A stretch of DNA of 64,000 nt, from contig JAEYDL010000026.1 of assembly GCA_023403845.1 (NCBI GenBank), positions 1 through 64,000 on the forward strand, written 5' to 3'. The stretch comes from Pseudomonadota bacterium. Its GTDB lineage: Bacteria; Desulfobacterota; Desulfovibrionia; Desulfovibrionales; Desulfovibrionaceae. Of this stretch, positions 27,970 to 36,018 are shown piece after piece; the first letter of the stretch is position 1, and every line of letters starts with the position of its first letter. The position numbers and the translations under genes were made by a program. Below the pieces are notes generated by a model, which made no database searches, had not been told where the DNA came from, and was given only the letters and a program-made list of their open reading frames with translations.

Positions 27970-28491
27970 TTAATTTCTGGTCATCCATTCCGCCATTTCC
28001 CGCACCTCTTCGTTCCAGCGCGGAGCCAGACGGATATCCAGAAACATGGCGTAACAGGAATCCAGAAGCCCGAGACAGCTTTCCATCAGATACAGTTTTT
28101 CCAAAAAAACAGCGTCAGGATCGTCATCTTTTTCATGTTCGACTTTGGGAGTCCTGAAACTGCCCAGCGCAAAATCTTCTGCCTTGAGAGTGGTTTGCCA
28201 TGCGAGTTCATCCTTTTCAAAACGAACAAGGGCACGAGTGACTTTTTTACCTGTCTGCAGCCCAAGCCGTACTTCGCGCAACTGGGAAAGCGAACCGGAT
28301 ACGGAAGCTGTTTCCAGCGCTTCTCCTTCGCCGCCCTGAACCACGATGCGCTGCTCCAGAGTAAGGGTAAAGGACTGCCCGTCCTTGTCCCTGAATCCAA
28401 GCGGCTGCGTTTCGGCACGAAACCAGAGCCAGGTCAGGAATTCCTGACCAAGAATCATGTCGGTCGTTTGACCGAGGTAGGGATCATTCAT
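27970..28491 (-). CDS. RdgC-associated protein (possible detached C-terminal part of RdgC)
   Basis: 173 residues, no signal or membrane segment. It begins 8 bases after the RdgC-like gene in another frame with its own GAGG site. Segments such as LGQEFLTWLWFRAE, the central beta-rich half with GLQTGKKVTRALVRF, and the acidic DDDPDAVFLEKLYLMESCL look like the second half of long RdgC proteins or the small protein often found next to RdgC in Geobacter and Desulfovibrio. Role presumed to be with RdgC in DNA binding/recombination. Confidence 0.65.
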   Translation of the reverse strand: MNDPYLGQTTDMILGQEFLTWLWFRAETQPLGFRDKDGQSFTLTLEQRIVVQGGEGEALETASVSGSLSQLREVRLGLQTGKKVTRALVRFEKDELAWQTTLKAEDFALGSFRTPKVEHEKDDDPDAVFLEKLYLMESCLGLLDSCYAMFLDIRLAPRWNEEVREMAEWMTRN

Positions 28492-28499
28492 CGCAGCCT

Positions 28500-29114
28500 C
28501 TATACAAAACGTGTGGGTTCGAGCGTATCCAGGCGGGCAATATTCGCCTCGTCCAGCATGGATGCAGCAAGCGCATAAGGAGTCAACGGCTCCAGGTGCA
28601 GATCAAAGGTCAGTGTAAAGTGATTCATAAAAAGTTCAATGAGTTTTGATTGAGTGGAGGCCAGATACACAGTATTGGAGTCTGTGGCCCAGACCACGTC
28701 AAAGACCGCGGGGATGGGCAAGAAACGACTCATCAGGCGTAGTTTGACCTGTTCCTGAAGTTCTTTCTTCCTGTCTCTGGCAATAAATTTTTTGCCGAGT
28801 TCATGGATACGTTTTTCTTCTTCGCGAAGGGCGATGGCTAGGTGTTTCTTTAAAACTGCCGGCGGAATTCGTCGCGTATCCAGACGAAGAGCAAAAGCCA
28901 GATAAGCCCCCTTGTCGGGCGGGGCCGAACGCCATTCCGAATCCAGCATGTCTTCAAAGGAAACCCATCCCCAAGCACGTTCTTCCGCGATTTCATCAAT
29001 ATCTTGGAAAGCGAACTGCTTGAGTTTTGCCGGGATTTCCATCCACAGTTCACGGGGAACTGTGTCTGCAATGCGAAAGCGCGTAAAGCTGCAGCTGGCG
29101 CCAAGGAGACCCAT
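28500..29114 (-). CDS. rdgC: RdgC-like recombination-associated protein
   Basis: 204 residues, shorter than the about 300 of E. coli RdgC but normal for the delta-proteobacterial form. Typical segments: GLLGASCSFTRFRI at the N-terminus, ERAWGWVSFEDMLD, AYLAFALRLDTRRIPPAVLKK and RFLPIPAVFDVVWATDSN. RdgC binds DNA and modulates RecA. First gene of a minus-strand run (rdgC, 173-residue partner, two permeases). The AT-rich region upstream (29195-29240) probably holds the promoter. Confidence 0.82.
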   Translation of the reverse strand: MGLLGASCSFTRFRIADTVPRELWMEIPAKLKQFAFQDIDEIAEERAWGWVSFEDMLDSEWRSAPPDKGAYLAFALRLDTRRIPPAVLKKHLAIALREEEKRIHELGKKFIARDRKKELQEQVKLRLMSRFLPIPAVFDVVWATDSNTVYLASTQSKLIELFMNHFTLTFDLHLEPLTPYALAASMLDEANIARLDTLEPTRFV

Positions 29115-29286
29115 AATTTCATCCTCAGGTGAAAAGTTGAATAGTCGTTCTTACGTCAGGAGTCACGGAGTGGCAAGAGCACTCATCCGATTGTCCCATA
29201 ATGTAAATTATGTAAACTTTATTATACAATCTTATTCTCCCTACACCCACGTACCCTCCAATTGACCTGTTCCATCCCAAACTCAG

Positions 29287-29721
29287 TCATCGTATCACAC
29301 AAACAAAACTTGCAGCACCACCGCATAAAGGTTCCCGAATTTCAGGAACCAATCCACATTGCGAAAGAACCCGCTCCAGCCCTCCATAACGCATGAAGCT
29401 GCGATAGGCCTCGAAATGGCTGCCTGCCAGCTCAAGAAGACAAAAGGCCAGACATGCAGGATAATCCAGGTTTCTCTCCGGCTGCCTGTAATCCACGATT
29501 GCCAGTCGAGACGTTTTCAACAGGCTGGAGCGGAGCACGTCCCCTGCCCTTTCTCCGAGTCTGTGCAAAAGAAAAGGAAAAAAGATAAGCTCGCGTCCTG
29601 TCTGAGGTTCCTTTTCCAGCTGTGAAAGCGTGGAAATCACCACCCAGTTTCGGATACCTCTTTTCGCACAAAATGTTGCGACCCTCCCATCCAGGGCGGG
29701 ATGAAAATCACGAGAGTCCAT
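29287..29721 (-). CDS. Methyltransferase-like protein lacking the SAM-binding half
   Basis: 144 residues. From about residue 45 it reads like the C-terminal half of a class I SAM methyltransferase: LIFFPFLLHRLGERAGDVLR, RLAIVDYRQPERNLDYPA, HFEAYRSFMRYGGLERVLSQCGLV. The glycine-rich SAM loop expected before this is absent, and the first 44 residues were not recognised. It starts inside the end of the upstream HD gene (14-base overlap). It may be a truncated gene, or a natural small relative. Activity is doubtful without the SAM site. Confidence 0.5.
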   Translation of the reverse strand: MDSRDFHPALDGRVATFCAKRGIRNWVVISTLSQLEKEPQTGRELIFFPFLLHRLGERAGDVLRSSLLKTSRLAIVDYRQPERNLDYPACLAFCLLELAGSHFEAYRSFMRYGGLERVLSQCGLVPEIREPLCGGAASFVCVIR

Positions 29722-30496
29722 GAATACTTTGATCCTTTAATGCATAAAGAGAGCTACAGACGGACAGAAATGGCTCTCTGCTCGGCAGTCCCTGCAGCAC
29801 ACGCTCGAGGTACCCGGAGCGGACCAGAGCTGCCCGCGCCGCTCGAAAGTGCAGATCTCGCAACCATGCTCCAAGCAACATACGAAAATCATTAATATAT
29901 TTAAGATCTGCATATCCGGGAATTCCTCCAGCAAGGACCGTCTCGACAATCTGTGGGGACCAGCCCTCAGGATCATCCTTCACATGCAGAACCACATCCC
30001 CCGAGGGGACAGGGTTATTCAGATAATGAGCCATGATCCGCATGATATCCAGTTTGTCCGCATCGCGAACGACACTTGTAACCTTTTGGACAGATTCAGG
30101 GAGACTGTCAGGCAGATGGTGCCGGTTATGCAGAACGACCGCGGCGAAGACCAGTTTCCGGACCAGGCAGGGTTCCGAACACAAAAATTCCGTTTGTCGA
30201 AGCGTCCGGACTCCGAGGATTCCATGATTCATGGAGTGCGCATCGCTGAATGTCTTCCATTGCGCATATTGCGGAAATCGCCCCACATCATGATAAAGAG
30301 CACCCAGGAGAGCCGCCCTGCCCTGCATCCCGCCGATGCCTTCCTCCCGGATAATGTATTCCGCGTGGCCGAGCACGGCATAGGTATGCTCCCGTTTCAG
30401 CCGCAACATAGATTCGGGGTAACGGACAATCCAGTCAGTTGCGAAAGCTTCGAATTTTTGCCGGTGCGCTGTCATGTCGTTCCATGCGCCGTCCAT
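29708..30496 (-). CDS. HD-domain phosphohydrolase family protein
   Basis: 262 residues, soluble. The metal-binding HD pattern is visible: HTYAVLGHAE, then LLGALYHDVGRFPQY (the HD pair), FAAVVLHNRHH and VVRDADKLDIMRIM. Such proteins hydrolyse phosphate esters, nucleotides or cyclic dinucleotides; substrate unknown. Start at 30496 is preferred because AAAGGAT lies 7 bases upstream; another ATG at 30523 has no site. Overlaps the methyltransferase-like gene. Confidence 0.82.
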   Translation of the reverse strand: MDGAWNDMTAHRQKFEAFATDWIVRYPESMLRLKREHTYAVLGHAEYIIREEGIGGMQGRAALLGALYHDVGRFPQYAQWKTFSDAHSMNHGILGVRTLRQTEFLCSEPCLVRKLVFAAVVLHNRHHLPDSLPESVQKVTSVVRDADKLDIMRIMAHYLNNPVPSGDVVLHVKDDPEGWSPQIVETVLAGGIPGYADLKYINDFRMLLGAWLRDLHFRAARAALVRSGYLERVLQGLPSREPFLSVCSSLYALKDQSIHGLS

Positions 30497-30770
30497 GAGC
30501 CATCCTTTCTGAAATATTGGCATGGCGTTACAGTACGCGCATGACGTTCAGGGTGCAAGCCGTGTTTTAAAGAATGCATACTTCAATGGAGCCTGAGCGG
30601 GTATGGCTGCAAAATGGACGAAAAAAATCTGTTGTTCCCGTCGAAAAATATCGGATTACGGTGCACCGCAGTTCCTGCCGCAATCGGACTTGTGGTTGCT
30701 CGCCAATTTCGATATTCTTATGATCTTCGCCGATTTTTTGGCCGTTATCCCCCCCCGGAGATCCTTATTT

Positions 30771-33700
30771 ATGTCTGAGTTCGTTCATCTGCATTGCCAT
30801 ACGGAATATAGCCTGCTCGACGGAGCTATTCGCCTCAACGACTTGTGCGCCCGCGCCGTGGATTTCGGAATGCCCGCGGCTGCCATAACTGATCATGGCA
30901 ATCTCTACGGCGCTGCCTACTTCTATACGACCTGCAAGAGCTACGGGATCAAGCCCATTATCGGCTGCGAAGTCTATGTTTCCCATGATCACAGGGACAA
31001 GGAATCCGAGCTGGCCCGTGTGCGGCATCATCTCATTTTGCTGGCCAAGAACAATGAAGGGTATCACAATCTTGTCCGTCTGGTTTCCCGGGGATTTCTG
31101 GACGGCTTTCATTACAAGCCACGTGTCGACAAGGCGCTGTTACGGCAGTACAGTGAAGGTCTCATCGCCCTCTCCGCCTGTGTGGCCGGAGAAATCCCCA
31201 GGACTTTGCTCGGGCACAACAAGATGCTGGAAAATGGGGGCACCTTCGATGATGCCATCAATCTGACCCATGAATATATGAATATCTATGGGGGGCGTTT
31301 CTATCTTGAGGTGCAGTCCAATACCCTCCCCGATCAGGCACGTCTGAACGACAGACTGATTGAACTTTCCGCACATACGGGCGTGCCGCTGGTGGCCACA
31401 AACGATTGCCACTATCTCAATGCCGAGGATGTGGAAGCCCACGATGTGCTTCTCTGTATCCAGACGCAGGCCAAGGTCAACGACGCCAGGCGCATGCGGT
31501 TTGATGCCCGGGATCTGTATTACAAGTCCGCGGAAGAAATGGAACAGTCTTTCAGACATGTGCCCGAGGCAATTTCCAATACCGTGCGCATTGCCGAGGA
31601 ATGCCATGTGGAAATGGACTTCGGTAATCACTACTTTCCGGTCTATGAACTGCCGGAAGGTATGACTCTGGATACGGAATTCCAGCGCCTTGCCCGTGAA
31701 GGTCTCAAAAAAAGACTGGAAATGCATCCTGATCGGGATTCCATTGACCATCAGGCCTACTGGGATCGTCTGGAGATGGAACTCAAGGTCATTTGCGAAA
31801 TGGGGTTCCCCGGCTATTTCCTTATTGTGCAGGACTTCATCAACTGGGCGAAAGACCATGATATTCCTGTGGGACCAGGCCGTGGCTCGGCAGCCGGCTC
31901 CATCGTTGCCTGGGCACTGCGGATTACCAATCTTGATCCCCTTCCCTACCATCTTATTTTTGAACGCTTTTTGAACATCGAGCGCGTCAGCCTGCCCGAT
32001 ATTGACGTCGACTTCTGCGAAGACAAGCGTACCCGGGTTATTCAGTACGTTACGCAGAAATACGGCAGCGACTCGGTTTCGCAGATCACGACCTTTGGAA
32101 AAATGAAGGCCAAGGCCGTAGTTCGGGACGTGGGCCGCGCTCTCGACATGACGTTCAAGGAAGTGGACAAAATAGCCAAGCTCATTCCGGAAGACCTCAA
32201 GATGACCATTCGCAAGGCGCTTGATACGGAACCGGAACTGGCGGCGCTTTACAAGGAAGATCCGCTTATTCGCAAATTGCTGGATATTTCCATGCGCCTT
32301 GAAGGCTTGTCACGTCACGCCTCCACACACGCTGCGGGTGTAGTCGTATCCGACAAGCCGATGGACGAATACCTTCCGCTGTATAAGGGCAAAAAGGGAG
32401 AACTTGTTACTCAGTTCGACATGAAGATGGTGGAAAAGGTCGGCTTGGTGAAGTTCGACTTTCTTGGCCTGCGGACCATGACTCTCATCGACAACACGCT
32501 GAAGGCCATCGCGGAACAGGGCAAGACTCCGCCAAACCTTGATATTCTTCCCCTGAACGATCCACAGACCTATGACGTTTTCGCGCGTGGCGATACGGAC
32601 GGCGTCTTTCAGGTAGAAAGTTCCGGCATGCGGCAATACCTTCGCATGCTGCGACCGTCCTGCTTCGAAGACATCATCGCCATGCTCGCGTTGTACCGCC
32701 CCGGCCCTCTGGGATCTGGCATGGTCGATGAGTTCATCAAGCGCAAGCACGGCGAAGTTGCAGTAACGTACCCCGTGCCGTCCCTGGAAAATTGCCTCAA
32801 GGATACCTACGGCGTCATCGTGTATCAGGAACAGGTGATGCAGATCGCCCAGATCGTGGCCGGTTATACCTTGGGTGGTGCAGACCTGTTGCGACGAGCC
32901 ATGGGCAAAAAGAATGCCGAAGCCATGGCCAAGGAACGAAGCCTGTTCGAGGACGGTGCCGTCAAAAACGGCATCTCCAAGGAAAAGGCGACGGAAATTT
33001 TTGACTTGATGGAAAAATTTGCCGAATATGGTTTCAACAAGTCCCATTCCGCCGCCTATGCGCTGATAACCTATCACACAGCCTACCTGAAAACCCACCA
33101 CAAGGTGGAATTTATGGCTGCCCTGCTGACTTCGGAAATCGGAAATCAGGATAAGATTCTGAAATATATTGCCGTCTGTAAGGATATCGACATCGAGGTC
33201 CGCAGACCTGACGTCCAGCTCAGCCGGCGAGAGTTCATTGTGCGCGATGAGAGCATTATTTATGGTCTCGGGGGGATCAAGAATGTCGGGGACGAAGCCA
33301 TCAGGGAAATCGTCAGGGCGCGTGAAGAAGCCGGACCGTTTCTTTCCTTTCTCGATATGTGCTCGCGGGTCAATCTGCGCAAGGTCACCAAGCGCGTGCT
33401 GGAAAGTCTAATCAAGGGCGGAGCACTGGACGGCTTCGGACTTCCCAGGGCGGCGCTTTTGGCCTCGCTGGACGCCGTCGTCGCGCGGGCACAAAAAAAA
33501 CTTAAGGAAAGGCAAAGCAATCAGATTTCTCTGTTGGCGCTGGCCCCCAAGATCGAGAAGGCACCCCTCAGCGGCATCGGGTTCGACTGCCCGGAAGAAC
33601 GGACCCCTGAATGGGATGACGACCAGAAATTGCGTTTCGAGAAGGAGGCTCTTGGCTTTTTCCTGTCGAGTCATCCTCTGCAGCCGTACCGGCAGGAGTA

Positions 33701-34313
33701 TTCCCGACTCGGGCTTTCCCCGCTCGAAGATGCCCGGGACATGAATGACAAGGCCACTATCAAGTGCGCCGTCCTGGTTACGAACATCCGAGAAATCCTC
33801 AATAAACGGGGCAACAGAATGGCCTTTGTGGCCATTGAGGATCTGACTGCATCTGCCGAAGTCACCTTCTTCACGGAAGAGTTAATGACGGCACGGGAAC
33901 TTCTGAATTCGGACCAGCCCCTGCTGCTTACGGCGACCATCGACAACCGGGATTCGGGTTATACGTCCCAGTCCGGAGACGATGGCCTTGAAGACAGCGA
34001 CGAACAGCCGGTACGGGAGATCAAACTGCGCGGCGTTTCAGTCGAATCATTGACTGATGCCTGCCGTAATTGCGACGCGCCCGTATCCTGGGAACTGGAC
34101 TCCTCGTTGCTGGATGCTCAGGGAATTGAATCTCTTAAAGCGATACTTGAAAGACATAAGGGCGGCACAGAAGTTCAGCTGGCCTTCAAGTTGGATGGTG
34201 CCTTCTGTCGAGTCCGGCTTGGGCCACACTGGATGGTCTCTCCCGGTCCTGAATTTCGGCAGGACATGCACCGCTGGTCTTCAGGAGCCATACGGGAAGG
34301 GGTTACAGTCTAG
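30771..34313 (+). CDS. dnaE: DNA polymerase III subunit alpha
   Basis: 1180 residues. N-terminal PHP domain (FVHLHCHTEYSLLDGAIRL; ITDHGNLYG), catalytic polymerase core with GPGRGSAAGSIVAWAL and LPDIDVDF (two catalytic aspartates), RPGPLGSGM, YGVIVYQEQVMQIAQ, NKSHSAAYALITYHTAYLK, then helix-hairpin-helix and OB-fold regions (about 990-1090). Length is normal. The start at 30771 has GGAG upstream; a longer frame back to 30603 adds sequence without family similarity. Stands alone. Confidence 0.97.
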   Translation: MSEFVHLHCHTEYSLLDGAIRLNDLCARAVDFGMPAAAITDHGNLYGAAYFYTTCKSYGIKPIIGCEVYVSHDHRDKESELARVRHHLILLAKNNEGYHNLVRLVSRGFLDGFHYKPRVDKALLRQYSEGLIALSACVAGEIPRTLLGHNKMLENGGTFDDAINLTHEYMNIYGGRFYLEVQSNTLPDQARLNDRLIELSAHTGVPLVATNDCHYLNAEDVEAHDVLLCIQTQAKVNDARRMRFDARDLYYKSAEEMEQSFRHVPEAISNTVRIAEECHVEMDFGNHYFPVYELPEGMTLDTEFQRLAREGLKKRLEMHPDRDSIDHQAYWDRLEMELKVICEMGFPGYFLIVQDFINWAKDHDIPVGPGRGSAAGSIVAWALRITNLDPLPYHLIFERFLNIERVSLPDIDVDFCEDKRTRVIQYVTQKYGSDSVSQITTFGKMKAKAVVRDVGRALDMTFKEVDKIAKLIPEDLKMTIRKALDTEPELAALYKEDPLIRKLLDISMRLEGLSRHASTHAAGVVVSDKPMDEYLPLYKGKKGELVTQFDMKMVEKVGLVKFDFLGLRTMTLIDNTLKAIAEQGKTPPNLDILPLNDPQTYDVFARGDTDGVFQVESSGMRQYLRMLRPSCFEDIIAMLALYRPGPLGSGMVDEFIKRKHGEVAVTYPVPSLENCLKDTYGVIVYQEQVMQIAQIVAGYTLGGADLLRRAMGKKNAEAMAKERSLFEDGAVKNGISKEKATEIFDLMEKFAEYGFNKSHSAAYALITYHTAYLKTHHKVEFMAALLTSEIGNQDKILKYIAVCKDIDIEVRRPDVQLSRREFIVRDESIIYGLGGIKNVGDEAIREIVRAREEAGPFLSFLDMCSRVNLRKVTKRVLESLIKGGALDGFGLPRAALLASLDAVVARAQKKLKERQSNQISLLALAPKIEKAPLSGIGFDCPEERTPEWDDDQKLRFEKEALGFFLSSHPLQPYRQEYSRLGLSPLEDARDMNDKATIKCAVLVTNIREILNKRGNRMAFVAIEDLTASAEVTFFTEELMTARELLNSDQPLLLTATIDNRDSGYTSQSGDDGLEDSDEQPVREIKLRGVSVESLTDACRNCDAPVSWELDSSLLDAQGIESLKAILERHKGGTEVQLAFKLDGAFCRVRLGPHWMVSPGPEFRQDMHRWSSGAIREGVTV

Positions 34314-34445
34314 TTTTCTTCTTTCAAGGCAGGCCTGGCAATTCTAGGGACAAACTATTGTTGCGTTTCACTGAGCCGGGAAAACCGGGGTCAAAGATGC
34401 GTTTTGTCCGTCTCAATACACTCCCCGAAAGGGAAAGGAAAATTT

Positions 34446-34832
34446 ATGTCTCAGCCGATCTGGCAGCTTACCATTCGTTCCGAGTTCTGTTCCGCCCATG
34501 CACTGCGTCACTACAAAGGAAAGTGTGAACATCTTCATGGACATAATTACGGGGTCAAGGTCGTAGTCGAAGGGAGTCGTCTCTCTCCTGATACTGAGCT
34601 GCTAATGGATTTTGGAGATCTCAAGGCCATACTTAAAGAAGTCCTTGAGACATTGGATCATCAATACCTGAATGAGTTGCCGCCCTTCGACAGGATTAAC
34701 CCCTCTTCAGAAAATTTGGCACGTCATATCTGGCAGGCAATGGCGCCGCATCTTCCGGAGCAGGTCAGACTTTGCGCGGTAACCGTAGCGGAAAAAGGCA
34801 TTCAGTCGGCAACCTATATGGAAAGGGACTGA
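34446..34832 (+). CDS. queD: 6-carboxy-5,6,7,8-tetrahydropterin synthase
   Basis: 128 residues of the 6-pyruvoyl-tetrahydropterin synthase fold. Zinc histidines are in FCSAHALRHY and CEHLHGHNYG, and the catalytic cysteine is in GKCEHLHGH. DHQYLNE and a terminal glutamate (VAEKGIQSATY) complete the site. It catalyses an early step of queuosine/7-deazaguanine synthesis. Start at 34446 preceded by AAAGGAAAA. No riboswitch was recognised in the 130 bases upstream, although queuosine genes often carry one. Confidence 0.92.
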   Translation: MSQPIWQLTIRSEFCSAHALRHYKGKCEHLHGHNYGVKVVVEGSRLSPDTELLMDFGDLKAILKEVLETLDHQYLNELPPFDRINPSSENLARHIWQAMAPHLPEQVRLCAVTVAEKGIQSATYMERD

Positions 34833-34884
34833 CATCGTCTGGTTCTGTTTGCAGAAATAGAGGGTAATCAAGTAGTTCAGAAGC

Positions 34885-34909
34885 AAAAAAGGGCTTCTTT
34901 AAGAAGCCC
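34885..34909 (-). terminator. Terminator of the zinc-ribbon gene (possibly bidirectional)
   Basis: GGGCTTCTT / AAGAAGCCC hairpin (34891-34909) followed on the minus strand by TTTTTT; it also lies 50 bases after queD on the + strand. Confidence 0.8.
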
Positions 34910-34925
34910 CGGCAAACATCAGGAA

Positions 34926-35174
34926 TCAGAGTCCGCCGCAACCGCCGGAACAGCCTCCTCCGCCGCAGGGGCCACCGCTTCTCACAGGGCGGGGGGGCAT
35001 CGGACGCACGGGGCCGACTTTAAAAGGCATGGGATTCGTTTTTAGACTGGGTGCCGCGAGCAAGCGTTCAGTATCGGCGCTTCCGCAGGAAGGGCATTGA
35101 GGGCATTCATTGCCCGAAGCCATTTCCTCAAACTCGCAGGAACACGCAGCACAGCGAAAGTCGTACATTGGCAT
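34926..35174 (-). CDS. FmdB-type zinc-ribbon protein
   Basis: 82 residues. Two CxxC pairs at the N-terminus (YDFRCAACSCEF and CPQCPSCGSADTERLL) form the FmdB/CxxC zinc ribbon; the C-terminus is rich in proline, glycine and cysteine (GGPCGGGGCSGGCGG). Function of the family is unclear, probably regulatory or protein-binding. Confidence 0.85.
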   Translation of the reverse strand: MPMYDFRCAACSCEFEEMASGNECPQCPSCGSADTERLLAAPSLKTNPMPFKVGPVRPMPPRPVRSGGPCGGGGCSGGCGGL

Positions 35175-35332
35175 GGAAGGCCTCCCAAAACGGTAATTTC
35201 TTTCCGTTTACTATAGCGTTTTCCTCCATTCTGGCAAGTTCCGCAGGAGCATATCTTGCCAAGCCGTCCATCCTGTGCCAAAGACAGATTTTCTTTTCAT
35301 ATTTTACAGGCAACGTCGTTGCAGGATTCGCC

Positions 35333-35989
35333 TTGAGATCGTTTTTCCGTTCCCTTCGTCTGCTCTCCCCTGTCATGTGCGCTCTGCTGATTACAGCACT
35401 GGTGTCACTCGCCGGGGCGCCCTCCGTCTGGGGCAAGGAAGCCGAACGCGAAAAACTTTCTTTGGCAGCTGAAGGCAGGTCCACATCAGGAGCTCAACAA
35501 CAGGGCAGGATAGATCTCCTTTCATTCACGGTGGAAACGCGAGATATGGATGTGGAAATCCATTCCGGCCTGAAACTGACTGATAATGCTGAAATCAAGG
35601 CGCAGCTCCGTGACGGAGCCGTAATGACATTGGTCTGCAAACTGAGTCTGGAACGGGTCAGGACTCTTCTTTCCAACGCTTTTGTTTCGGAGACTACACA
35701 AGAATACTCTCTGCGGCATGATCTTTTGACTCGCGAATTCGTTCTTAGTGGACCGGGCATAAAATCTCTGCGGCAAAAAAATTTTGACGTCCTGATGGAC
35801 TCCGTTTTCAGGGAGCTTCGTTTTGTTCTGCCCCTGCCGGAACCCCTTGTTGCAGGGGAAAACTATCGGGTGCATTTTGACCTGACTCTGCAACATGCCG
35901 AAGTTCCCCCATGGTTATCCCAAGCCCTGTTTTTTTGGTCCTGGGATGTCGTTCCACCCGTTTCCGTAACACAGGATTTTCTTTTCTGA
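35333..35989 (+). CDS. Exported DUF4390 protein
   Basis: 218 residues from a TTG start with AGGAT upstream; the signal peptide is LRSFFRSLRLL plus a hydrophobic run up to about residue 33 (LVSLAGAPSVWG). An internal ATG at 35375 is the alternative start. The mature part matches DUF4390, a beta-rich protein found just upstream of NtrY-like kinases (segments such as LKLTDNAEIKAQLRDGAVMT and QEYSLRHDLLTREFVL; ends VPPVSVTQDFLF). It ends 29 bases before the kinase gene, so the two form one unit. Function unknown, probably periplasmic. Confidence 0.75.
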   Translation: MRSFFRSLRLLSPVMCALLITALVSLAGAPSVWGKEAEREKLSLAAEGRSTSGAQQQGRIDLLSFTVETRDMDVEIHSGLKLTDNAEIKAQLRDGAVMTLVCKLSLERVRTLLSNAFVSETTQEYSLRHDLLTREFVLSGPGIKSLRQKNFDVLMDSVFRELRFVLPLPEPLVAGENYRVHFDLTLQHAEVPPWLSQALFFWSWDVVPPVSVTQDFLF

Positions 35990-36018
35990 AGGAAACTGTT
36001 TCAGCCGGGAGAAGAGCT

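Noticed and set aside
31140..33101. Two minus-strand frames of about 265 codons over dnaE
   Set aside because: Antisense shadows of dnaE with no family similarity.
34314..34445. Possible preQ1 riboswitch before queD
   Set aside because: A CCGG-type hairpin is present but the conserved preQ1 aptamer blocks were not found.
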